The notes under the pieces are model-generated. The model did no database searches. It was given only the letters and a program-made list of their open reading frames with translations, and was not told where the DNA came from. The position numbers were made by a program, and so were the translations under genes. A DNA stretch of 9,931 nt from JALHTV01 sp049510055. GTDB taxonomy: Bacteria > Planctomycetota > Phycisphaerae > SM23-33. The stretch covers positions 1 through 9,931 of the forward strand of contig JBEKZI010000078.1 in assembly GCA_049510055.1 (NCBI GenBank), written 5' to 3'. Shown here piece by piece: positions 1 to 6,161 of this stretch. How positions within the stretch are numbered: position 1 is the stretch's first letter; every line of letters begins with the position of its first letter.

Positions 1-486
1 GCCGGGGTCTTGGCCGCCATGACCGGCGTCGATCAGGACCAGCCCACCTCGCAAAGAGCCTGGCAAGGCGATCGGCGACTCGGCAGACCGTGCGGCCGCG
101 GCCGCGGCGGCCGCTGACGGCCGGCCGCGCGGTCCCAACAACTGCTCGCGGATGGCGGATTCGTAACTGATGGGGATAAACAGTATGCCGTCGGCCAGCA
201 CGACGCCGCCCGTCGGGGAGGGGACGGCCTTGCCGTTGACGAAGGCCCGGCCGTCGGTCCCGGTGAAGATGACCACCGAGTTGTGGTCGTCCCGAAAGGC
301 CACCAGCGTGTCGGAACGGTCCGAGACGATCATGCCCAGCCGTTCCGCCAACGCGTACATGCTGATGGTGTCCGGCGGGGTCAGCAGAACGCCGTTGTCG
401 GCTTGGATCTTTTGATTTTTCGCGCACCCGGCCAGAGCCATCCCGGCCGCCATCACAAACAAGACCGTCCATTTCCTATTCGACAC
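1..486 (-). CDS. N-acetylmuramoyl-L-alanine amidase, lipoprotein (C-terminal part outside window)
   Basis: Probable peptidoglycan amidase that cleaves the bond between N-acetylmuramic acid and the stem-peptide L-alanine, anchored outside the cytoplasmic membrane. The 162 visible residues contain a lipoprotein signal peptide with lipobox LAGC (Cys21), a domain of about residues 30-117 resembling the copper-amine-oxidase N-terminal-like stalk domain (motifs FVNGKAV and ADGILFIPISY), an Ala-rich linker with eight consecutive Ala (125-132), and then LIDAGHGGQDPG (151-162). That last motif is the opening of the Amidase_3 fold, with His156 as the expected first zinc ligand. The remaining zinc ligands and catalytic Glu lie beyond base 1. 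The start is GTG at 486, preceded by AAGGAG at 493-498 with a 6-nt spacer; this start puts the signal peptide exactly at the N terminus. It is the last visible gene of the minus-strand unit, 56 nt after the small membrane protein. Domain identity is from motif recognition. Confidence 0.85.
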   Translation of the reverse strand, partial: MSNRKWTVLFVMAAGMALAGCAKNQKIQADNGVLLTPPDTISMYALAERLGMIVSDRSDTLVAFRDDHNSVVIFTGTDGRAFVNGKAVPSPTGGVVLADGILFIPISYESAIREQLLGPRGRPSAAAAAAAARSAESPIALPGSLRGGLVLIDAGHGGQDPG

Positions 487-492
487 CGCGCA

Positions 493-498
493 CTCCTT
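493..498 (-). promoter_or_regulatory. Shine-Dalgarno site for the amidase GTG start
   Basis: AAGGAG on the minus strand, 6 nt before the GTG at 486-484. It decides in favour of GTG over the in-frame ATG codons further inside the signal peptide. Confidence 0.65.
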
Positions 499-542
499 TT
501 TATCGTTTATCGTGTCCGTGCCCCGGGGGGGCGTTTGTGAAC

Positions 543-722
543 CTAGCGGCCTTCGCCGCCGGCTAACCAGCAATAGACCAGCACCGCCATCCAGGCCAGG
601 CCGACCGCGGCCAGCAGCCCATAGCGCCACCACGGCGTGCGGGCGGCGCGGTCCGGAATGCCGCCGACCACGTCAAGCGGCTCGCGGAGCGGTGGCTTGT
701 CTGCCGTGGCGGGCTTACTCAT
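543..722 (-). CDS. 59-residue single-pass membrane protein, function unknown
   Basis: Small gene that I do not recognise by family. The protein starts MSKPATADKPPLREPLDVVG, has a Pro/charged N-terminal half of about 32 residues, then one hydrophobic segment (about residues 33-54, with LLAAVGLAWMAVLVYCWL) and a short tail ending GGEGR. It has no signal-peptide cleavage motif, so it is probably a single-pass anchored protein. Its reality is supported by coupling: its ATG overlaps the TGA of the upstream Minf_1886-family gene (ATGA overlap, 719-722). The downstream amidase starts 56 nt after its stop. The ribosome site is weak (TGAAAGA just before ATG), which fits translation by re-initiation. 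Low-complexity chance coding cannot be excluded, but the clean TM segment and the overlap make it likely. Confidence 0.6.
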   Translation of the reverse strand: MSKPATADKPPLREPLDVVGGIPDRAARTPWWRYGLLAAVGLAWMAVLVYCWLAGGEGR

Positions 723-1162
723 TCTTTCAGGCGAAACTGGTTGGACGGCCCGAAGGCCTGGTGAAAGTCATAAACGTCCCGAAAATCTTCCAGGCTGTCT
801 TCCGTCGTCTTGTGCATCACCTCGTGGCGGATCAGCAAATAGACCATGTTACCAAAGTCGATCGTCTGGCGGATGTTCCAATGTCCAAGGACCGTCTCGG
901 CCAGCATGCCCCACTTCTCGACCGCCACGTCGCGCAAGGCCAGGCATATCTGCCGGCCGCTGACGTGACGCGGAGGTTTCCCCATACTGCCGCTCGGATC
1001 ACCCCCGCCCGCCACAGGCGGGGCGGGCTTGGCCTCCTCGCCGTAGGCCTGGCGGAGGGCATACGGCCAGCCCTCGTTGAGCAGAAACGCGTACGCCTCG
1101 ATAGGGTATCGCCCGTCGGCGCGGATGACGTCGAAAATTTTTTTGTCGGACAGTTCCGCCAT
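719..1162 (-). CDS. Minf_1886 family conserved protein (TIGR04138-like)
   Basis: A 147-residue soluble protein of unknown biochemical role. It matches the Minf_1886/TIGR04138 family, which I know as a conserved hypothetical family of Planctomycetes and Verrucomicrobia. Recognisable family segments are YPIEAYAFL near residues 19-27, RHVSGRQICLALRD (about 65-78), a GHWNIRQTIDFGNMVY stretch (about 92-107), and EDFRDVYDFHQAF (about 125-137). Between the N-terminal helix region and the RHVSGRQ motif lies a Pro/Gly-rich linker (about residues 44-63). No membrane segment or catalytic motif is visible. The ATG overlaps the metG stop by one base (TGATG), with GGAAG 5 nt upstream, and its own stop overlaps the next ATG, so it is translationally coupled on both sides. 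Family assignment is by memory of the motifs; the function is unknown in the family as a whole. Confidence 0.85.
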   Translation of the reverse strand: MAELSDKKIFDVIRADGRYPIEAYAFLLNEGWPYALRQAYGEEAKPAPPVAGGGDPSGSMGKPPRHVSGRQICLALRDVAVEKWGMLAETVLGHWNIRQTIDFGNMVYLLIRHEVMHKTTEDSLEDFRDVYDFHQAFGPSNQFRLKE

Positions 1163-2721
1163 CAGGTCTTCCGGGGGAACAGGCCCTCGGCCTTTTGGAC
1201 CTTCGCGCCGGCGGGCAGGCGGCCCCAGCGGCCCAGGGCGCTGATGGGCTCCTCCGGCGCCGGCCAGCCCAGCTGCGCCAGGCCGCGATGGGACGTCTCG
1301 GGCATGAAGGGGCCAAGGTACAGCAGGATGATCCGCACCGCCTCGGCGCAGGTGTAGAGGATCGTGGCCAGGCGGTCCTTGCCGGCGGGATCCTTGGCCA
1401 GCTTGAAGGGCTCGGTGACGTCAATGAACCGGTTGGTGGCCGCGGCCAGCTCCAGCACCTTCTCCAGCACCTCGTGGAAGCGACAGGCGGCCATGGCCGC
1501 AGGAACGGCGGCGGCTAGCCCCTCGGCCGCGGCGCGGACCTCGGCGGCCTCCGGCACGGCGGCCTTGGCCTGCGGCACGGTGGAATCAAAATACCGCCCG
1601 ATCATGTTCGTCGTGCGGCTGAGCAGGTTGCCGATGCCGTTGGCCAGCTCGCCGTTGTAGCGCCGCAGGAACATATCGTGCGAAAAGTCGCCGTCGGTCC
1701 CGAAGGGCACCTGGCGCAGCAGGAAGTAGCGGTACACGTCGCGCGAGTAGTCGCGGCAGATCTGAAGGATCGCGTCGCGCGAAACGAAGTTGCCCAGGCT
1801 CTTGGACATCTTCTTGCCCTCGGCCGTCCACCACCCGTGGGCAAAGACGCACCGCGGCAGCGGCAGCTCCAAGGCCATCAGCATGGCCGGCCAATAGACC
1901 GCGTGGAACCATAGGATGTCCTTGCCGATCAGGTGGATGTCCGCCGGCCAGTAGCGATCGCCCGAGCCGTCGAACTCATCGCCCACGGGCGGGATGCCCA
2001 GGGCGGTGACGTAATTGCTCAGCGCGTCGATCCAGACGTACACGCTGTGGGCCGGGTCGTTGGGCATCGGCACACCCCAGCCGCCCAGCCGCTCCAAGAG
2101 GCGCGAGATGCTCAGGTCCTCCACCCCGGCGGCCAGCTTGCTGAGCACCTCGTTGCGACGGGCCTGGGGCAAGATGAAGTCCTCGTGGGCCTGGATGTGC
2201 TTGACCAGGGCCGGAATCCACTTGCTCAGGCGGAAGAAGTAGCCCGGCTCGCTGTAGCGGACGAGGGGCTTGTCGTTGATGGCGCTTTTGTAGCCAGTTT
2301 CGCGGGCGACCGATTCGGTGACGAATTCTTCCTGGCCCTCGTCGTACCAGCCCTCGTACTTGCCCAGGTAGATTTCGTCGCGCTCCAGCAGCCGGCGGAC
2401 CAGCTCCTGCACGCGCCGCTCGTGACGCGGCTGGCTGGTGCGGATGAAGTCGTCGTAGGAAATATTCAGGTCGCGCCACAGATCGGTGAACTGGACGACG
2501 ACCTCGTCGGTCAGCGCCGGCGGCGCCATGCCCCGCTCGGCGGCGGCTTTGACGATCTTGATGCCGTGCTCGTCGGTGCCGGTCAGAAAGTGCACGTCCC
2601 GGCCCTCGGCGCGGAAGTACCGCGCCAGCACGTCGGCGGCGACGGTGGTGTACGAGTGGCCGATGTGCGGCACGTCGTTGACGTAGTAGATCGGCGTGGT
2701 GACGTAGAACGTCCGACTCAT
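1162..2721 (-). CDS. metG: Methionyl-tRNA synthetase
   Basis: Charges tRNA-Met and initiator tRNA with methionine in the cytoplasm. The 519-residue protein has the class I Rossmann core with HIGH signature His19-Ile-Gly-His22 and KMSKS at 304-308, then the helical anticodon-binding domain (about 350-480). It ends at FPRKT with no C-terminal tRNA-binding/dimerisation domain of the EMAP/Trbp111 type, so it is the short form. The connective-peptide knuckle (about 120-165, with WYDEGQEEFVTES) contains no cysteine, so it appears to be the zinc-free one-knuckle kind. At the place of the conserved anticodon-reading Trp (W461 of E. coli, normally in a PW-x-x-AK context) this protein has Phe439 (EPFKLAK), which is unusual or clade-specific. 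The ATG at 2721 gives the canonical N terminus; the ribosome site is weak (GGCGGA close to ATG). It lies 44 nt after the HAD gene and overlaps the Minf_1886-family gene by one base. Confidence 0.97.
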   Translation of the reverse strand: MSRTFYVTTPIYYVNDVPHIGHSYTTVAADVLARYFRAEGRDVHFLTGTDEHGIKIVKAAAERGMAPPALTDEVVVQFTDLWRDLNISYDDFIRTSQPRHERRVQELVRRLLERDEIYLGKYEGWYDEGQEEFVTESVARETGYKSAINDKPLVRYSEPGYFFRLSKWIPALVKHIQAHEDFILPQARRNEVLSKLAAGVEDLSISRLLERLGGWGVPMPNDPAHSVYVWIDALSNYVTALGIPPVGDEFDGSGDRYWPADIHLIGKDILWFHAVYWPAMLMALELPLPRCVFAHGWWTAEGKKMSKSLGNFVSRDAILQICRDYSRDVYRYFLLRQVPFGTDGDFSHDMFLRRYNGELANGIGNLLSRTTNMIGRYFDSTVPQAKAAVPEAAEVRAAAEGLAAAVPAAMAACRFHEVLEKVLELAAATNRFIDVTEPFKLAKDPAGKDRLATILYTCAEAVRIILLYLGPFMPETSHRGLAQLGWPAPEEPISALGRWGRLPAGAKVQKAEGLFPRKT

Positions 2722-2765
2722 GGTCCGCCAATCGTCCCCAAATCCGGCTGAAAATCAAGGGTTCT

Positions 2766-3461
2766 CTAGATTCGCAGGGCCGCCAGGAGCGCATCGGCGG
2801 TGCGGGCGACGCGTTGCGGCTGGCCGCCGGATGGGGCGAGCTTGTGTACGTGAATCTGCCCGGGGTGGAGGAATTGGACGGTCCGCCAGCCCAGGGCGTT
2901 GGGTGCGACGAAATCCTTGGCCGGGTTGTCGGCCACGTAGGCACAGGCTTGGTGCGGGGCGCCCAGGCGTTCGGCGATAATTTCAAAACCCTTCGGCGAG
3001 GGTTTCCAGCACTCCCGGCCGAGGTCTTCGGTGTAGAGCACTTCGTCAAAGAAACGCTCCAGCCTCAGCGCCTCCAGCTTGAGCCTCTGGGCCGGCAGAA
3101 AGCCGTCGCTCAGCAGCCCCAGGCGGAAGCGGTCGCGCAGGCGGCCCAGCAATTCCGGGACGCCGCTGTAAGGGGCGATGGCCGGGGCGTGGCCGCGATA
3201 GACCTCGACCAACTCGGCGATCTGCGATTCGGTGAGGTTCAGGCCGAAGGCGGCGCCGGCGGCCTGGAAGGCCTTGTCGCCCGCCCCGGCCTGGAACAGG
3301 TCCCAGAGGTAATCCTCGAACCGCCGGACCGTCCCCCGCGTGCGGCGCAGGTGCTCGCCGACCGCGACGTAGCCGCTGCGGACGTAATCTCGCTCGGCGT
3401 AGAGCGTGTCGTCCAGGTCGAACACCACGGCCTGGATCGGGAGCTTTTCGAATGGCGCCAT
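2766..3461 (-). CDS. HAD-superfamily hydrolase (subfamily IA-like)
   Basis: A 231-residue phosphatase-type HAD protein. All four HAD motifs are visible: motif I FDLDDTLY with nucleophile Asp15 and Asp17; a helical cap at about 22-95; motif II LLSDG with Ser118; motif III Lys153 (CWKPSPKGFE); motif IV ADNPAKD with Asp178 and Asp183. Length and cap position fit the soluble subfamily I phosphatases (YjjG/phosphoglycolate phosphatase type). The substrate cannot be read from sequence. Its place directly after an ATP-grasp ligase and nucleotide-sugar genes suggests a phosphorylated sugar or small-molecule intermediate (inference). The start is ATG 3461, placed immediately before the family's first strand and behind a GGGGGGAAG ribosome site 7 nt upstream. 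The same frame is open to 3593, but those 44 residues are Ser/Arg/Pro-rich and overlap the end of the ATP-grasp gene, so I reject the longer form. Confidence 0.9.
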   Translation of the reverse strand: MAPFEKLPIQAVVFDLDDTLYAERDYVRSGYVAVGEHLRRTRGTVRRFEDYLWDLFQAGAGDKAFQAAGAAFGLNLTESQIAELVEVYRGHAPAIAPYSGVPELLGRLRDRFRLGLLSDGFLPAQRLKLEALRLERFFDEVLYTEDLGRECWKPSPKGFEIIAERLGAPHQACAYVADNPAKDFVAPNALGWRTVQFLHPGQIHVHKLAPSGGQPQRVARTADALLAALRI

Positions 3462-3516
3462 CGTTGCACTTCCCCCCCTCCAGGGCGACCGGCCACGTCC
3501 GCTGCGGCCTGGCGAG

Positions 3517-4539
3517 CTAGTGGAATCCCGGGGCCGAGGAACCGGGCAAGTTGTTGAGGTTCTCGCCGGGCTGGACGAAGACCGCCTCGTCATAGCGGAG
3601 CATCAGCAGGCGGTCGGTGAAGTTGCTCATCTCGGCCGTGATCGGCAGGCCGAGCACCTCCTGCAACAGGTACAACGGCAGGTTGGCGCCGGCCGCGATG
3701 GTCAGCGGCGCCCCGCCGCCGAAACGCGGGTTGACCTCCAGGAAGTGGACCGGCCCGTTGCCGCTGCGACGGCACTGGCAGCAGAACACGCCCCAGATGT
3801 CCGGCAGCTTGCCGGCCAGGACCGCGGTCGTGCGGATCAGCTCGGCGTCCTTGACGGTGATGCCCTTTTCCACCTCGCCGCTGCGGACCAGCAGCCGCTG
3901 CCGCGGCACGACGCTGCGCACCTGGCCGTCCCGGCTGCGGTAAACGTCCACGGTGTACTCCTGGCCGGGGACGTACTCCTGCACGATCATCAACTCGCCG
4001 TACGTGCTGATGTGGGCCCGCAGATGCTTGTCGCTGCGGATCAGGGCCGTGCCGACGCTGGCGGAACCGTACAGCGGCTTGATGAAGCAGGGATAAAAAG
4101 GCTTCTGGAGGAATTCCCCCAGGGTGATGGTCTTGACCGTCGCCAGTCCGGCTTTGGAGATCAGGGCGTTGGTCTGGGCCTTGTCGCGGCAGAGGGTGAT
4201 CGTGGCCTCCGAGCCGATCATGACCGTGCAGCCCATGGCCGCGCACTCGTCGCGGTGGCGGGCCAGGCTGCGAAGGTCCAGGTCCGTCACCGGCACGATC
4301 AGCCCGACGCGGTGCTTCTGGATGACATCCTGCAAGACCGGGAAATATTCCACCCGCCGGGCCGGAGGCACCAGGACGCCCACGTCGGCCTTCTGGAAGG
4401 CCGGGGAGGCCGCCGTGATGTCGCTGGCGATGAGCTTGCCCGTGACGCCGAGGGCTTCCATCGCGCGAGCGAAGCATTGCATCAGCGCCACCCGCCGGCC
4501 GGCACAGGTGAACAGGATGTTCAGTTCCCGCGTGCTAAT
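3517..4539 (-). CDS. ATP-grasp ligase, non-canonical start (ATT at 4539 or CTG at 4524)
   Basis: ATP-dependent carboxylate-amine/thiol ligase fold resembling carbamoyl-phosphate-synthase-like ATP-grasp proteins. Numbered from the ATT (340 aa): N-terminal Rossmann-like strand NILFTCAGRRVAL (7-19), ATP-grasp phosphate-loop region FIKPLYGSASVG (about 152-163, Lys154 contacting ATP), hinge EYVPGQEYTVDVY (about 188-200), and metal-binding FLEVNPRFGGG (about 266-276, Glu268 and Asn270). The first ordinary start codon in frame is GTG at 4491, which would delete the first strand and the AGRR loop. Upstream codons are open back to ATT at 4539, which overlaps the sugar-transferase TAG by one base and has AGGAG 10 nt before it. 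CTG at 4524 would give MNILFTCAGRR, matching the usual family start, but has no spaced ribosome site. The substrate is unknown; in a glycan cluster it might ligate an amino acid or other carboxylate to a sugar (inference). Confidence 0.85.
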   Translation of the reverse strand: MSTRELNILFTCAGRRVALMQCFARAMEALGVTGKLIASDITAASPAFQKADVGVLVPPARRVEYFPVLQDVIQKHRVGLIVPVTDLDLRSLARHRDECAAMGCTVMIGSEATITLCRDKAQTNALISKAGLATVKTITLGEFLQKPFYPCFIKPLYGSASVGTALIRSDKHLRAHISTYGELMIVQEYVPGQEYTVDVYRSRDGQVRSVVPRQRLLVRSGEVEKGITVKDAELIRTTAVLAGKLPDIWGVFCCQCRRSGNGPVHFLEVNPRFGGGAPLTIAAGANLPLYLLQEVLGLPITAEMSNFTDRLLMLRYDEAVFVQPGENLNNLPGSSAPGFH

Positions 4540-5134
4540 GGTTTTCGCGCTCCTGGTCGCGGCTGTAGCGGCGCTCGTAAATCGCGCGGCGCCGGCCGAA
4601 CACGGCCGTTATCGTCTTTAGAATAATCCGCACGTCCAGCCAGAGCGTCCGATTATCCACATAATACAGGTCGAGTTCTATCTTTTCCTCGAGCGTCAGG
4701 CCGCCGCGTCCGGCGACCTGGGCGTAGCCGGTCAGCCCCGGCCGAACGAGCAGGCGCCGCTTCTGGCGCTCGTCCCACTGTTCCGCCTGGCGCAGATACA
4801 GCGGGCGCGGACCCACCAGGCTCATCTGACCGGCCAGGACGTTCAGCAGTTGCGGCCACTCGTCGATGCTGTGCTCACGCAGGAACCGCCCCAGGGGCGT
4901 CAGACGGGGATCGTCCCCGCCGCGGGGGGATTGGCCGTAGGGTTCCACGCCGGCCCGCATCGTCCGAAATTTCAGCATGGTGAAGGGTTTTCCTCCCCGG
5001 CCGGCCCGCTGCTGGCGAAACAGAGCCCCCCCGGCGGAACCCAGGCGGACCGCCAAGGCTATCAAGAGCATCGGGACGCCCAGGACCGCCAGGGCGATCA
5101 GGCTAAACACGATGTCAAACAATCGTTTTATCAT
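4535..5134 (-). CDS. Undecaprenyl-phosphate sugar-1-phosphate transferase (small monotopic PGT, PglC-like)
   Basis: Initiating enzyme of a lipid-linked glycan: transfers a sugar-1-phosphate from a UDP-sugar to the polyprenyl-phosphate carrier at the inner face of the cytoplasmic membrane. At 199 residues it is the catalytic-core form (PglC/WbpL-unrelated bacterial sugar transferase family), without the large multi-TM N-terminal domain of WcaJ. It shows the N-terminal membrane helix with MIKRLFDIVFSLIAL and Pro21 (re-entrant type), FTMLKFRTMRAG (51-62), DPRLTPLGRFLR (75-86), the catalytic dyad Asp91-Glu92 in HSIDEWPQLLNVL, MSLVGPRPL (104-112), and RPGLTGYAQVAGR (131-143). ATG 5134 is the natural start, but no clear ribosome site precedes it. 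The 78-nt gap behind the epimerase gene holds a GC-rich stem sequence (CCGGC/GCCGG). The substrate is probably the product of the adjacent HexNAc epimerase (inference from order). Confidence 0.93.
   Translation of the reverse strand: MIKRLFDIVFSLIALAVLGVPMLLIALAVRLGSAGGALFRQQRAGRGGKPFTMLKFRTMRAGVEPYGQSPRGGDDPRLTPLGRFLREHSIDEWPQLLNVLAGQMSLVGPRPLYLRQAEQWDERQKRRLLVRPGLTGYAQVAGRGGLTLEEKIELDLYYVDNRTLWLDVRIILKTITAVFGRRRAIYERRYSRDQERENH
4550..4554 (-). promoter_or_regulatory. AGGAG ribosome site for the ATP-grasp gene
   Basis: AGGAG on the minus strand inside the last codons of the sugar-transferase gene, 10 nt before the proposed ATT start at 4539-4537. It is 25 nt from the alternative CTG and far from GTG 4491, so it favours the ATT start. 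Confidence 0.45.
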
Positions 5135-5212
5135 GACGATGCAGCCGGATTGCAGAAAGAACCCGCTTTTGCCCAGCCCCCTGCCGGCCCCGGCCGGGCG
5201 CCGGTGGGAATG

Positions 5213-6157
5213 CTAGCCCAAGTTGCTCTTGTACCAGTCGATGGCCTTGGCCAGGCCCTCTTCGAAGAAGATCTTCGGCTCGTAGCCGATGGTCTTCCGC
5301 GCCAGGTCGATGGCCGCCAGGGAGTGCTTCACGTCGCCCGGCCGGACGGCCTGGTAGTCGGCCTTGACGTTCAATCCCAGCAGGCGGTTGAGGGCCGCCA
5401 GGATCTCGTTGAGGCTCGTGCGATGGTGGCAGGCGATGTTGATCGCCCGCCCGTCGCACACCTCGGCGTCGGCATTGGCGGCCAGCCAGTTGGCCTGGCA
5501 GGCGTTATCGACATAGCAGAAGTCGCGGCTCTGCTCCCCGTCGCCATAAACGATCGGGCGCTGGCCGTGCAGCAGGCGGCTGACGAAGGCCGGGATCACC
5601 GCCGCGTAGGGGCCTTCGGGGTCCTGATAGGGCCCAAAGACGTTGAAGTACCGCAGGCACAGCGTCTGGAGTCCGTAGCTGGCGGCGTAGGCCGCCATGT
5701 ATGCCTCGCAGGCCACCTTGCTGGAGGCGTAGGGGCTGATGGGCATGGGCACCATGCCCTCGTGCTTGGGGGATTCCTTCTGGTTGCCGTAGGCGCTGGA
5801 GGAGGCGGCGAAGATCACGCGTCGCACACCGGTGGCGCGGGCGGCTTCCAGGATGGCGATCGTGCCATTGACGTTGACGTCGTGGCTGGTGACAGGATCG
5901 GCCACGCTGCGGGGCACCGAGCCCAGCGCGGCTTCGTGGAACACCGCGGCGCAGCCCGCCATGGCCTTGGTGACGGCCTGGCGGTCGCGCACGTCGGCCT
6001 CGCGGAGGTCGATGCGGTCGGCGACATCGGCGACGTTGGCCCGCTTGCCGGTGGAGAAGTCGTCCAGCACGACCGCCTGGTGGCCCTTGGCCAGCAGGAA
6101 CCGCACCAGATTGCAGCCGATGAACCCGGCCCCGCCGGTGACGAGATACTTGGCCAT
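5213..6157 (-). CDS. NAD-dependent epimerase, UDP-GlcNAc/GalNAc 4-epimerase (WbpP-like)
   Basis: Extended short-chain dehydrogenase/reductase of 314 residues that inverts C4 of a UDP-hexose through a transient keto intermediate. NAD-binding GGAGFIG at 8-14, Asp32/Asp33 after strand 2, AASSSAYG (117-124), and catalytic Tyr143-x3-Lys147 (SPYASSK) are all present. The segment HEAALGSVPRSVADP (74-88), YFNVFGPYQDP (170-180) and GDGEQSRDFCYVDN (205-218) closely resemble WbpP, the UDP-N-acetylhexosamine 4-epimerase, more than GalE of the glucose-specific type; the WbpP resemblance is from memory. The start at ATG 6157 is behind AAGGA with an 8-nt spacer. It begins 4 nt after the stop of the preceding SDR gene, so the two are co-transcribed. 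It likely supplies UDP-GalNAc or a related sugar for the downstream transferase (inference). Confidence 0.9.
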   Translation of the reverse strand: MAKYLVTGGAGFIGCNLVRFLLAKGHQAVVLDDFSTGKRANVADVADRIDLREADVRDRQAVTKAMAGCAAVFHEAALGSVPRSVADPVTSHDVNVNGTIAILEAARATGVRRVIFAASSSAYGNQKESPKHEGMVPMPISPYASSKVACEAYMAAYAASYGLQTLCLRYFNVFGPYQDPEGPYAAVIPAFVSRLLHGQRPIVYGDGEQSRDFCYVDNACQANWLAANADAEVCDGRAINIACHHRTSLNEILAALNRLLGLNVKADYQAVRPGDVKHSLAAIDLARKTIGYEPKIFFEEGLAKAIDWYKSNLG

Positions 6158-6161
6158 CCGG

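Noticed and set aside
90..118. Run of overlapping GCGGCCGC words that looks like a DNA repeat
   Set aside because: It encodes the eight-Ala linker of the amidase; low-complexity coding explains it.
3462..3593. 44-residue N-terminal extension of the HAD protein
   Set aside because: Ser/Arg/Pro-rich, overlaps the 3' end of the ATP-grasp gene, and a good ribosome site with ATG sits at 3461.
5135..5212. GC-rich inverted repeat between epimerase and sugar transferase as a terminator
   Set aside because: No T-run follows on the minus strand and the next gene is close; it is more likely just GC-rich spacer.
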